Shown here: positions 44,290 through 56,988 of the stretch, in pieces
Position numbering within the stretch: position 1 is the stretch's first letter
How the letters are laid out: each line of letters starts with the position of its first letter
Assembly: GCF_914767665.1 (NCBI RefSeq)
Contig: NC_059504.1
Location: 5,582,501-5,646,500 of the forward strand
Length of the DNA: 64,000 nucleotides
Source: Harmonia axyridis
Taxonomy: Eukaryota > Arthropoda > Insecta > Coleoptera > Coccinellidae
Direction of reading: 5' to 3'
Translations under genes and position numbers: made by a program
The notes under the pieces: model-generated
What the model was told of the DNA's origin: nothing
What the model saw: only the letters and a program-made list of their open reading frames with translations
Database searches by the model: none

Positions 44290-46273
44290 ATGTCACTCAG
44301 TATATATTTCAGGATGCAATATGATTCAATACTTATATGCAGTCAAAAATTGTGCGTTGTAAATATAATTGTTGAACTAAGTGAGGAATCACGTTTCTTC
44401 ATCATGACCACCTCTACATGCTTGTTTTGGATACAGTAGGTTCATAATCAAGTCAAACATCAACACTATACCCGAAGCACATCATTGCATTATTTTTATG
44501 TTAATTTAAAATAGATCTTACGTTACAATAATTTTCCAGGAGCCAACATGAAATTATTATAATTTTATTCATTCAGTTCATCTCCCTAAGGTTTCACATA
44601 TATTGGACAAATTTCACCATGAACTGCGAGTTGAAGGTTGATTTCAGATTTATTTTGTCCCCAATTGTGCTCATGTGTATGAATCATGAATTAGTGGTGT
44701 AGTTTTATTCCATTTCAAGATTTCTAGAACAATAAATGCGTGTAGAATCAGAATAATTCTCATAATGATTATTATCCAAAATTTTCTGAAATAAGGGACA
44801 CACAAAAAAAATGAATTTGCTCCAATTAAAAATTTTGCTGTAAAGAAAAATTTGATTAGAAAATAATCGTAAGAATGACATTACCTACGTATTTCAAAAA
44901 AACTATCATGGAAAATTATCTCATTCGAATCAAATGTCTATGACTGGCAAACTATGATTCAAAGGATGAGAAAATTTTGAGAGTTTTTTCTGTGTTTAGT
45001 CACCGGATTTGTGGTTAGGTAACGCAGTACGAATGTTTATATTTCAAACTTTTTCGATAACAATCTCCGCTCATTTCCAATGTTGTTATCTCTGGGAATA
45101 GATTGATTCAAAAGATGTGAGCTGAAACATTAAGTATTTGGTTGTATAAATTTGCATCGCTTGCTTCTATTAATTTTTTTTGTGGAGCATTACGTATACC
45201 TCTCAATTGAAAAAAACCATGTCAAATTTCAGTCAGTTAGATTTCAGAGAAAAATGAGGACTGTAGAATTACAGTGTTCTACCTGTCCCAATTCATTAAA
45301 ATTGAAGAAAAATGAAAAGAAGGACATGTTAGTTAATTCATGAAAATTGTTTTATTTTGTATTCAGTATTATCGTAGCAATACATGCTTCTGAATTTTAA
45401 GTTTTCGAAGAAAATTTTGTTAATTCCATTATTAGGATTCAAAATTTTTGAATCAGGTTCTCGAACTATTATTGAAAGCAATGCGGTAGACAAATCGATG
45501 CTTCTCATCTTATCTTTTATGAAAATAGTACTTATAAATACATATGTAAGCAAAAAGGCTCTAGAATGCTCACAGAGTTTTCAATTCTTGTTTTCTTCCT
45601 CAAGAATGAAGGATTCATCAAAATCAAAACAAAAATAATAAAAACATTGTAAAAATATTATTCAAACTTGCGTTTTTTTTCTGTTCACCCGAGTTTCAGT
45701 AAATTTTTGTGACATAAGCAATGGTAGAGGTAGATAATTTGAGGAGTAAGATTTCAATTTTATTGAGTCTCAAAGCAGTTTAGCAGAATAAATTTCTCTA
45801 TGTAAAAAGAGAATTACTCACTTGTTGCACCTTTTCTTCGATTATTCTCCACTAATAAACATTGGAAGTGAATCAATTTCCTCTACTCGAATATTGAGAG
45901 AAAAAAATCTGCTTGGTCATACTTTTTGGAGCATTGTTTTCGTGCATGCTTCTTTGAGCATAAAACTGATAATACGTCTGGATTATATCAAAAGGATATT
46001 CACTCTGTTAATCCTCGTTTCGCATGCTAAATTAAACCTAATTAGAGGACCAATTTTTTTTTTGTTATTCCTTGAATTCTGATTCGCTGTCAAAAAAAAA
46101 AAGATGATGAACTAAAATTTATCGGAATTAAACAGGTACAGTGGAGAATAATAATTGTGATCCCTAATCGATGCAAACATTAAGGAGTTAGACCAAGGTC
46201 TTCAAAAGAGATTATAAAGTAGAGTCCAACTCCCCGTCTGATGTTTACTGGTAACTTTGTTCAGACGGGTGAA
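44290..46273. other. Intergenic DNA upstream of gene F
   Basis: No gene recognised. Immediately before gene F, TTATAAAG at about 46213 is a possible TATA box, 60 bp before the start codon. Confidence 0.4.
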
Positions 46274-49200
46274 ATGTTCTTCAAGTGTGTGTTACTTATA
46301 AGTTCTGTGGTTTTGGTTGCAGCCAAAATCCGTAAGTAGAACTTAGGTTTTTGGATTTTGAAAACTTTGAACATTTAGGAAGAAAACCTGAATAAAAGAG
46401 AAAAAATGTTGAGAAATATCACCGTAAAAATTCGATAATAATTCTTTATTAACTTAAGTTTTTCATTATGTTTGATTCGGAAAATTTTAATCAATCTTTT
46501 GAAAATTTTGAATTTACTCTAATTAATTCTTTTTTCATTTGGGTGATTGCCAAGGACATTTTCAACGTTATTATATATAATATAATTATATTATAAATAT
46601 TTTATAAATAAAATTATTCTTTTCATCAAACAAACTTTTATTTTTCGCAAGAACTAAACTGCTTAGAAATTTCACAAAAAATAAGGGGATTGATAAACTA
46701 CAGTGAAACTGTAGTTTATGAAAAATTAGTAATTTCTGAAAAGAAATGTACAGTCCTGAACCAAAAACCTGGAAATACCTATTTTCTATATGTTTTTTTG
46801 AATTTTTAACATTTTTCTAATAAATTGAATGAAAAAGAAGAGATTTTTAAGAATACTGCTTTTCCCTTTTAACTTTCAAACCAATATAAATATATTCAAT
46901 ACGCTTGATTCTATCCATTTGATCATGCTTTAAAATATATAAAAAATGCAAATTGACTAACTACTCGTCTCACTGTTGATAAATTTGAAATTGAATTTTC
47001 TTACGATGCAAGGGTTTACTTGCTGAGCTGTACTTGGTACCACTGTCGCATATGTTTATACAACAATGAATATCAAGCCTATTACCTGATTAATGCCATC
47101 TATGAATTCTTTTTGAATTTCTCTACTGAAATGACAATAAAAAATAAACAGTGTTGCCATTTTAACCATTTCAAATTTCTATTGGAAAACCTTCAAAATT
47201 ACAGGATATCTGATTTAAGGAAAAATAAGTGTATTACCGTAGAGTATAACTAATATAAAATATTAGTTTATTAACACATATTCTCTCAGATATCCTTTAT
47301 ATTCCATACATCAGATGCATCTTTTTTTATTTCAATTTTGTATGACCTAGATGCATTGGATTCTCAATGTTCACTTGGTAATTTACAAACCCATCGCGTA
47401 TTCTCGGAATGACATTGTAAAAACTGAATGAAACTCGACGAAAAACAAAATTTAATCCTTGAGTTGAAATGAAATTTTATTTTCAAACTCAATATCTGCT
47501 AATAACGAAAATTACGAAATAATTTCAACTGCAACATTTAAAATACAAAATTCGAATATTTCAAACATTATGATCAAATGATAGAGCGATCTGTTCAGGA
47601 GACTAGAGCTCAAAAATAACCAATAAAAAAAGCTATAGTATAGTCAACACCTTGCACGTGTTATTAATGATCACATAATAATTTTCATAATTTTATTAAC
47701 GCATTTAAGTAATGTGAATTATCGATCAGATATTTCCAACAAAATGATATAATATCCTTTGTCACCAATACACATTCATTTGCAATATTCATCACACGCA
47801 GCCTTCGATCTTCTGTTTATCTTGAGCATATCAAGTAGTTGCCCATAGGTGTTAATTCAAGTGAATCACTGTTCAACTACTCGAAATGCATAAATAATAG
47901 ATTTTACTATACTTCTTCGAGCATTTGTACTTGAAACGAATAGGAATGTCACTTGTAACTTCCTTAAAAAATAATTAGATATATAATTATTTTGTGAGGA
48001 AGTAACAAGTGACATTCCGAGGGCATCTCCACAGCATTCTGAACTGGGGTTAGTTGCTGTTAAAATGCCTAGAGCACATGTACTCGGAATTTATCGCCAG
48101 CAAAGTGAATTTGAAAGAGGTCGAATTATTGGTCTATACGGGAGGCGGGGTTGTCATTTCTAGAAATCGCTGACCGTACGAACAGAAATCCAACTACTGT
48201 TATGAGATGTTGTCAAGCGTGTTTCGATATTGCCCAAAATCGAAGAAGATTAGGTACCGGACGTCGAAGGGGCACAAATGAAGTTCCAGATCGACGTCTA
48301 AGACTTATGGCTATTAGAGACCGATTTGCGACAACTCGATCTTTGGATGATGAGTGGTTAGGAGGACAAGGCCATCCTGTAACTGTCCAAACGGTTTACC
48401 GCCGGACTGCAGCATTATCGACCCCATCTTGTGTAACATCTGACGGTTGAGCATCGCCGGCAACAATTATAGTGGTGCAGAGAACGTCAACATTGGAATG
48501 ACATCAGGTCGTCTTTTCTGATGAATCTCGATTCTCCTTGGGTGCACATGATGGCCGAAGTAGAATTAGACGACGTCGGGGAGAAAGACGTGAACCTCAG
48601 TTTGATGTTGAGCGTCATGTACACCGGACAGGAGGCGTTATGGTATGGGATGCTATTGCACATGCAAGTTGGTCCCTTTAGTTTTCATTCAAAGTAACAT
48701 GACAGCGCTGTGTTACCTTCAGAAATAGTAGAGCCATATGTTCTCCTTTACCTTAACCGGCTCGAGAATCCAATACTTCAGCAAGATAATGCCCGACCTC
48801 ATCTTGCCAGAGTTAGTTTAAACTTTTCGAAGCGACCCATGTGAATCTTTTACCATGGCCGCCTAGATCTTCCGATGCTGTCGCCCATAGAGCATGTTTG
48901 GGACATCATGGGTAGAAGTCTTGGAAATTTACCCCAACTATCACGGACTTTGGTGGCTCTGAGACATGAAGTACAGATAGCTTGGAATAGAATCTCTCTA
49001 GAAGAAATAGAAATAGATGCAATAAGATGCATCAATGCCGAGACGTGTTGGGGAGTGTATAGATAATCGCGGTGGACAAACACAATACCAACAAAGTTAT
49101 TATAAAAATTGTAAACCCTTGGTTTTTTTTCAATCATTTACTCCTTGCTATACTATCTATATCTTACCAAAAAAAAAAAAATTTCATTCAAACTCTTCTG

Positions 49201-52200
49201 AGTGTTGCAGTTTCTTTGACAGTTAATATATTTGAATAATTTTTTCTATAATTAAAATCTTCAGCAAGACGTTTAAAATACTCTAGAATGTTTGAGAGTT
49301 CCACAGATAAAATTTGGAAAATGTGGATTACACTAAAACTGCTTGAACAAAGGGTACCTGATCGGGAAACATCCCCTAGAGAAGAACGCGTGGACGGTAT
49401 GCTGTTTGTGTTATAGCACCATCTTGCTGGAAATCTCTCTATTCAAACTATGGAATATCAGATTGAATTGATAATATACGTTTGGGGGCAACTCTAGTAC
49501 ATGTTTACTGCTATTCTATTTCCACCTTATGGATTTTATCGTTTAATTAATGGTGATTACATGTTTACATCAATTAGGTCAAGGATAAGTGAAAAAGTGT
49601 TATGTTTTTTTCCATCAGTAATCAGGAAAACACAAGATGCGATAGAAAATGACCCAATCGTTATAAATTGATTTGAGGTACCAGAAAAATGGCTAATTCA
49701 AAAGTTTCCCTTCTTAATGCTGATTTTTTCGAAAAGTAATGACCAAAATAAGAAATTTAATGAAACCAAGTCCTTCACCTTCACTTGGTGATTCAAAGGT
49801 TCTGTAATTCTAGAATCACAATCGTAAAATAAATACCATAGGTAAAGCTTGTGGTTTCAAGAGCAAATATGAAGTTTCATAATACACTGATACTTCTCGG
49901 TATGAACTAGGATAAACTGATAATGAGATGAACTGACTATGAGCATCTCAATCAAATAATTCTAAAGAAAGTGAATGTTAAACAATGATTGAATTATCCA
50001 TTCCCACATGTTATTCATGATAATAATAATAAATCTCATTTTTGACCAAGAACCATTTCATAGGACGTAAAAAAATGATACCTATCATCCATATTCTTAC
50101 CAAATTTTTTTTTCTAGCTGATTATATAAAGGTCTGCAAGTCAACGGATCCAAATTTGCCACAATGTATTATGGATTCAGTGGATGCCTTGAGGCCTTAC
50201 CTGAAGACAGGAATCCCAGAACTGGAAGTTCCACCAATTGAACCACTCTTCCTAGATGAGATTAAGTTGAGAAGCGGACCTAGTGGTGCCAAGCTTGATG
50301 CCAATATAACCAACGTTAAAGTTTGGGGTCCATCCGATTTCAAGGTCCTTGAAGTCAGGTGAGAGATGCTTTCGATATTCACATTGTCCAAGAGTTCTAT
50401 ACAATAACTTAAAGTGTCTATCATTTATCAATCATATTTCACAAAGGTTTCGAGTCTTTATCTGTCTTTAAGGGGGAATCTTTTGATCTAATTTTCGAAG
50501 TGCGAAATTTGGTTAGTTGGGGATTTTTTATTCTTGAACTGCTTACCGATTCTTCGTAGTCCTCAAAGTTAATAAAGATTTGGAACTCGCAATTTAGAAA
50601 AAAAAGTGTAAAAATTGAATCTCTCCATAACATTCGTTATATCTCCTAAAATATTGAACGAAAGGACGAAATTGAGTTAATTGGTGATCGTTTATTCTCA
50701 AACCGCTAACCAATTGTTCGCAGATCACAACGTTCATGGGAATTTTGAACTCGAAATTCGGAAAATATCTTAAATTGAATTTCTACACAATAATTTCGAA
50801 ATTCGGAAAATATCGTAAAATTGAATTTCTACACAATAATCGTTATGCCTTATTAAATATTAGTCTCTGCCCAATCAAAAAAAAATGTTTTTCATAGATT
50901 GAGCTGTGATCTAAAACATATTGAGTTTTCAAGTCCGTATCTCGCTGCAAGGAGAGTTAGCAGCCTCGAGAATATTATCAGAAATTTTTTGAAAATTTTT
51001 TGACGAATCTCCGAACTCCAAGTGTTTTCGTAATTCACTTTGTGAATTCAATCGATGTGGGAACTTTAAGTAAACTTAAGTTTCGACTTGGGTTATGTAG
51101 GCAACTAAAAATACTTCAGCAAACCAGAGAGTTCAGAAAAAAATTGAAAATAGTGCGTAATGGATATGGACATTGTAATTAGTTGTATCGACCGCAAATG
51201 TTTATACTGGGATATTCAAATATTACAAATTGGTATGTACAGGGTGGGCAAATTTCGATGTTTTAGCACTAAAACTTTTAAACTAGAGGAGATAGACAAA
51301 ATCTGATACCCCATTCTCGGTCTCTTTTTCTGAGAAACTAACAAGGGTAGTATTTATTTTTTGCCTCCTTCTTTTGTATTCGAATTATTAGCGAAAATTG
51401 GAAAATGGCGATATCGAAAAACATTCATATCTCCGATAATACTGATGATAGAACTCTGAAATTAAAACATTATACAGGCACTTTTTTACGTAGAATCTAG
51501 TGGCAAGCTCATATTTTCAAGAGGGGTTTTAATTACGAAGCTATGACCCAAAGTTATGTTTTTTCAAATGGAAACACTAGATTTCTGTGCCATTTTTTGA
51601 AACTTTAATTTTTCCTGATTTCAAAAATATACAACATCGTATGGTTTGTATTAATATAAATAATAGAAAACTTTTTTTTACCTAAGAGTCTCAATATTTC
51701 TATGGTTTCAACTGTTGATGAGCACAGAAAAATTGAGCTTCCTATACCAAGAGCAGTATCCTTCCGTCAATCTGATTATTTCTATGCTTTTTACCAATTT
51801 TTACAATCTTAGAATTCAGACATAAAAAGAGAAGAAAATTTCATTTATATTGTTAATAATAATTATGTAATTTTCAGACCAAATGTGGCAAAGAAGAGGT
51901 TTGCATTCAAGGTAACCATACCCTTCCTTCATTTTGAAGGAGACTACGACATCGATATGAATATTTTACTTCTCAAATATAAGGGAGTTGGACCAATCAA
52001 TGGAAACTTCAGTAAGTGAACGTTTTATAAAAAATTGAAAGAGAAACTAATTATTCAGAAACTCTTCTTTGTATTAGATTTTCCGAAACTATTTCGGAGT
52101 TTTTATCAAGGTACAGTAAGAAGCTTGTCTTGATTTTGATTTAATATCAATGAGTTTTAACATATTTTCATCCTAGTTCTTTTTTTTTGTAGCGGATTAC

Positions 52201-52491
52201 TCCTTCGATTGTATTATGAAAGGTCACACTACTAAAGTTGATGGAAAAGAATATTTGAAATTCGATAAGATGCATTTGAAGTTGTACTTTGGAAAGTCCA
52301 CCATTCGACTGGAGAATCTGTTCAGAGATGATCCAGTGATTGCAAAAGCAACTGACGAAGTTATTGGAGAAAACACCGAACTCTTCCTGAATGAAATCAA
52401 ACCTATATTGGAAAAATCTTTGGCTGAAAAGTTCACGGACATTGCGAATAAATTGACTCTGAAATTCACATACCAAGAATTGTTCCCTTGA
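46274..52491 (+). CDS. Takeout/JHBP-like secreted protein, gene F
   Basis: Four exons: 46274..46331, 50118..50358, 51878..52011, 52193..52491, giving 243 residues. Signal peptide MFFKCVLLISSVVLVAA. Exon 2 has KVCKSTDPNLPQC (Cys-x9-Cys), LRPYLKTGIPELEVPPIEPL and NVKVWGPSDFKVLEVR; exon 3 has EGDYDIDMNILLLKYKGVG. The last exon joins what are two exons in the sister genes: KVDGKEYLKFDKMHLKLYFG and RLENLFRDDPVIAKA continue directly into NTELFLNEIKPILEKSLAEK and YQELFP. The last intron has therefore been lost cleanly. Intron 1 (3.8 kb) carries a Tc1 relic and a hairpin; intron 2 carries a tandem repeat and repeat Z. AATAAA overlaps the stop codon (from 52491), so the 3' UTR may be very short or use a later signal. 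Confidence 0.94.
47942..48018. repeat. 77-bp near-perfect hairpin
   Basis: Arms 47943-47964 and 47997-48018 are inverted with one mismatch (GGAATGTCACTTGTAACTTC on the left). The centre (AAAATAATTA ... TAATTATTTT) is itself palindromic. It lies ~45 bp before the Tc1 relic's start codon, in gene F intron 1. Confidence 0.85.
48065..49225 (+). pseudogene. Tc1-like transposase remnant
   Basis: Begins MPRAHVLGIYRQQSEFERGR at 48065, then shifts frame to SFLEIADRTNRNPTTVMRCC (helix-turn-helix part, 48154) and RRRLGTGRRRGTNEVPDRRL. Catalytic pieces are VVFSDESRFSLG (~48510, partly shifted), LQQDNARPHLARVSLNFSKR (~48780) and LSPIEHVWDIMGRSLGNLPQ (48878-48940). The C-terminus ends INAETCWGVYR. The 3' terminus carries GAGTGTTGCAGTTTCTTTGA (~49200), shared with 21130-21160. 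Multiple frameshifts; dead. It lies in intron 1 of gene F. Confidence 0.82.
49380..49460 (-). pseudogene. Small mariner transposase fragment
   Basis: Minus strand reads DFQQDGAITQTAYRP, the block around the second catalytic Asp (family pattern WFQQDGATPHTA). No termini seen. It is in intron 1 of gene F. Confidence 0.5.
50470..50850. repeat. Tandem repeat in gene F intron 2
   Basis: Two nearly identical ~45-bp units at 50751-50794 and 50795-50840 (AATTCGGAAAATATC then TTGAATTTCTACACAATAAT). The wider region consists of two imperfect ~175-bp units sharing GGAACTCGCAATT / TGAACTCGAAATT and CGTTAT..C blocks. Confidence 0.7.
51239..51620. repeat. Repeat Z (CAGGGTGGGCAAATTT end), longer copy
   Basis: Starts CAGGGTGGGCAAATTTCGAT just after a TA and shares blocks with 23900-24022 read in reverse (GACAAAATCTGATACCC, GAATCTAGTGGCAAGCT). 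The right end is not clear. Lies in intron 2 of gene F. Confidence 0.6.
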
Positions 52492-52499
52492 ATAAATAA

Positions 52500-55044
52500 C
52501 CTAAGATTAGTTTTATTTGAAATCATATTCTCCTAATTTATCAGGAGTAGTGTTAGTATCACATATTTTTCTCAATTAAATATAGACCAAAACAGAAATC
52601 ATTTTTGTATCATAGTGAAGAAGACGATTCATAGAATTTCATGAATTCCATTTTTCCTTACTGTCATAGAGTAGGTAAAAGGAATTCCAATTTGAATCTT
52701 ATTACATTATATTAGCAGTCTGCCACTTGATGTGTAACATTTCATACAGGGATTTCAGCGATATCCCTGAAAGTGTGAATACGCACTTATAAGTTTAACA
52801 TCAAACATTAAAAATATTAAAATTGCCCAATAGATTGCATGTAACCTTCTTGATTGGTTCATTATTGAAATATAATATTTTGTTAAATTGTTATTCTCTA
52901 CTATTATTGTATTCTAATGTGGTAACAAAATGGTGCATGCGAAATTTATTTCTGTGATATCTTACCAAATTGCCTTTGAAGACCTATAGGAATTAGGATG
53001 CTGAAAAACATAAAAATTATTTGCTAATGAGTGTAGTACTATGTTTTCAGGTTCTTCGCTGTTAAAAAATCAGACATCAGAAATTTTTCTTATATTGGGG
53101 TAGTATAACACTATTACCTCCTGAAAAGATACAATTTTTGGAAGATCAACGCACATCATATAATTAAGAAGCTGAAATTCGTATGGAATATTCAATGTCC
53201 CAACTTCCAAATTTCAACAAAATAGGAATATTGGGATTCTTTGAATTTCACGTTCACGCTTGAGCAAGGCATACCATACATCCGAAAAAATTTAAATTCA
53301 AAAAAACTATTTAATATCCACATCAATTCAGTCAACATTGGGCAAATATTTTTTTCATCTCAAAAAAAAAAACAAAATACTTCCCCTACCCTCGGTAGAC
53401 TAAAAAAAATGCGTTTGCAGACTTGCGATTTTGACTCTCTTCTTTTTTCTTCTCGGAATTATCCAAAACATCCCCCCATTTGTGCCTTCAATTCAGAAAC
53501 ACCCTATATATTTCATCCAGTATCGGTAATTAAAATGGGGAACTTGCTGACTGAATCTTTAATGTGCATACTTGCTGTTTTATTGTATATACATATTTGT
53601 GGAATTTTTATTTTTCATATCATTTTTCACACGATATGAAATGAATATGAATCAATTTCAATGTAATATAATTAATTATGGAATTATTATAATTGCGTTG
53701 TTCTCTCACTCAGTCTTTAGTATATAATTGAAACACTGCAAGTATTACACTATGGTTCATTATTTTCTCAGACAATATAATCATCAAAAAACATTGTAAA
53801 CACAATAAAAAAATAACATCGGCCACAATTGATTCGAACTCAGTTACAGCTTTTCGCAGATTATACGTAACATGATTAGAATTGTTAATTACAAAAATAT
53901 CATTGAAAATAATAAATCAAAATATAATTGCCCTATATGGTTTCCATTTGGTTGTTTACTCAGGTGGTTTTACGGGCAAAATTCTCATCTGTGATTCATG
54001 TCGATATAACTAACATGATTTTGTCATTATGAATTGACATACTAATATTTGTTTCCACAAAATCAAAAATTTGGAAATTTCCAAAGCAACAAACTGGATA
54101 ATATTTCTTAATCGAAAATTTTAGTGGCAATGTTTTCCCTCTAATGATATAATATAGTAAAATTCGTTTTGATAGCTCCAATAATAAAGGAGCTAAAAAA
54201 ATATCAATTGCCAAAACTCAGAAGCTGGTCACTCTGTAACTACATGCATTTGTCTCACTATGAACTTAAAACCTTGACCTTAACTGATTTATGAATCTGG
54301 TTGGGGTGAAAAAAAAATTATTATGTTGAAGGATTCAACTCCCAAGGTTTTGGACTTAGATATACAAGTAACGGTGTTGGTTTTATGACCCCAACAATAA
54401 CCAAATGATGGATCCAGAAAGCAAGATAAGCAAGCAAAATCTGTTTTCAAGGCAAACTTCTTCTAGGAATGAAATATAAACAATGTTTTCATGGGTATAC
54501 ATAAATGGATGAATTTGATACTGATACACAAATTTGTTGATGAAAGTATTTCAAAATAATTTTGTTCGGCAGAGGTTGCATTATAAAACAGAATGCAAAA
54601 TATTGGATTTTACGTCGATCAAATAGCAAACCTCATCATATAAGATTTATCTCTGGAACATTCAGAACTGGCAAGAGTAGAACGGTAGAATTTTTAAATT
54701 TATATTTCACTCTAGCCGAGACGTTAATTACTGAAATTTAACTAATTAAACCCAAAAAATTAGACCCTTAAGCAATTTCCTAATCAGCAATAAAATAAAA
54801 CTAGATGAGGACTCGTTGATATTATCGAATAGGAAAGTGGTAGTTCAAGGCAGAGGCGTAGATGCAATCACCCGTATAACAATGAATCTAAAATCTCCTT
54901 CTCTCAATGTTGATTTATGAGCGCTCGTTCAACATTCTTTCGAATTTTTGAGCTGGGAAATGTCTCAAACGATAAGGTTCAATTCAACGAATCCATGAAC
55001 ATGGCCTTTTGAAATATACTGTACCTGCTGATCTCAATTCTAAC
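52500..55044. other. Intergenic DNA between gene F and mariner copy 2
   Basis: AT-rich; no recognised gene. A plus-strand frame at 53241-53639 (132 codons) has no recognisable domain. A segment near 54955-54985 (GGGAAATGTCTCAAACGATA) recurs near 59072-59100, a short dispersed repeat. Confidence 0.4.
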
Positions 55045-55980
55045 GGGTGTTTTTTTTCGAGGTATATAACTTTAAGTTGGCATTACTGTTCAAGATGGCG
55101 ACCGATTTAACAGCTGTCAAGTGATTTATTCTCAGTTTGGTTTGGCAATTCATCATGAATAGACTCACGTCTGAACAACGCTTGTAAATAGTGCAATTTC
55201 ATTTCGAAAATAATGGTTCTGTGCGGAATACGTATCGCGCACTACGTCCATTTTATTTTGTTTAGCGATGAAGCGCACTTCTGGTTGAATGGCTACGTCA
55301 ACAAACAAAACTGCTACATTTGGAGTGAAGCTTATCCTCAAGTATATGTCGAAACACCGTTACATCCAAAAAAACTGACTGTTTGGTGCGCTTTATGGGC
55401 TGGTGGAATCATTGGTCCGTACTTCTTCAAAAACGATGATGGCCAGAACGTTACAGTCAATGGTGATCGGTATAGAGCCCTGATTACTAACTTTTTCATT
55501 CCTGAATTGAACAACCATGATGTCCAGGAGCTGCGGTTCCAACAAGACGGCGCAACATGTCACACAGCTCGTGCCCCAATCGATTTATTGAAAGACACGT
55601 TTGGTGATCGCCTAATTTCACGTTTTGGACTTGTGAATTGGCCTCCAAGATCTTGTGATTTAACACCGCTAGACTAATTTCTGTGGGGCTATGTAAAGTC
55701 ATTGATCTATGCGGATAAGCCACAAACCCTTGACCATTTGGAAGACAACATTCGCCGTGTTATTGCCGATATACGGCCACAAATGTTGGAAAAAGTCATC
55801 GAAAATTGGACGTCCAGATTGGACTACATCCGAGCCAGCCGTGGCGGTCATAGGCCAGAAATCAAATTTAAAATGTAATGCCACAAGATTATCCTGCGGA
55901 TGAATAAAATTCATGTCAATCGATTAATTCATCGTTGTTTTATTGCAATTTAAAGTTCTATAGCTCTAAAAAAAACACTC
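55045..55980 (+). mobile_element. Internally deleted mariner, family M, copy 2
   Basis: Very similar to 43367-44281. The N-terminal start MNRLTSEQRL is followed by a stop; after RNTYRALRP the sequence jumps to FSDEAHFWLNGYVNKQNC. The ORF 55213-55677 then reads through KLTVWCALWAGGIIGPYFFK, LRFQQDGATCHTARAPIDLL and CDLTPLD, where a stop (TAA) replaces the next codon. The right end is CTCTAAAAAAAACACTC. Non-autonomous. Confidence 0.88.
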
Positions 55981-55984
55981 TTCA

Positions 55985-56930
55985 CATGCACTTCTTTTAG
56001 TAGAACCCATTGGTGTAATCATTTATATTTTATTGCAAATAGTTTTGAAGTTACAATACACACTTGTTATTTTTTTCGAATGTAAACCATAAAAATTTCC
56101 ATAACAAATGAATTCGATTTTTTCTTCCTTTTCCAAAATATATAACATAATATATAAATTTCTTATCAAACTTTAAAATCATCTGAAGTTTCAGTTTAAC
56201 ATGGCAATTCAACTAAGTGCCCATCTATGATAATCTGTGAACTTCAAATAATTAAAGTAATTGGTGACCACCAAAGTCTCTAGATTCAACACCATTAGTT
56301 TTTTTTTTCATTAGTCACATTTAAAAAACAAGATCTATCAATCTAAAAATAATGAAATGGTGTTAACGGTGTTGAATGTATACACCCTGTATGTGTTTTA
56401 TATTCAAAATGAATATTATCCAACTATACCTTAAAACGTTGGCAAAATTGATTGCCTTGATGCCGGAATAACATCTATAACATGATCACCTTCTAGCGAA
56501 ACTTTTTTTGAGTTAATGAGTGTTGAATATATCAGTCGTAGAGTAATTCATACTGCAACAATTCTAATGAGGAAAAATCTTGTGGGAAGTGTAGAAGTAT
56601 TTTCATGTAATAGAATAAAAACTTTCTTTCTCAAATATTTGTCTCTATTAGACACCAATGAGGCAGGACTTAGTAGAGCCTTGAATACCTGTTCCTGTAC
56701 ATAAATATGATAATTTATCTGCTCGAGCAGCAATAACTTCTTCTAATTGTTAAATATGATTCTCATATAGAAATAAAATGTATCTCAACGAGGATTCATC
56801 TATCAATAAAACAATAATCAGTTTTTTATGGAAACACATCCTTCCTTCTTACCTTGTACTATGGCTCCAAAATATGGTGGTGGCAGTCTTTCATATAGCA
56901 GGTAGTGGTAGTAGTCGCACTCAATATCAA
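55985..56930. other. Intergenic DNA upstream of gene G
   Basis: No gene recognised. A lone transposon-type end (TACACCCTGTATG) lies near 56381-56393. Confidence 0.4.
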
Positions 56931-56932
56931 TA

Positions 56933-56944
56933 CATATAAATATA
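56933..56944 (+). promoter_or_regulatory. Possible TATA box of gene G
   Basis: TATAAATATAAA lies about 45-55 bp upstream of the gene G ATG, giving room for a short leader. Inferred from position; no experimental support. Confidence 0.45.
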
Positions 56945-56988
56945 AAACTTTAAACTTTCCTAGCCTGAAGTGTTGTGAGAGTGTGAAA

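Noticed and set aside
53241..53639. 132-codon plus-strand frame between gene F and mariner copy 2.
   Set aside because: Lys/Phe/Ile-rich composition typical of AT-rich non-coding DNA, with no domain or splice context.
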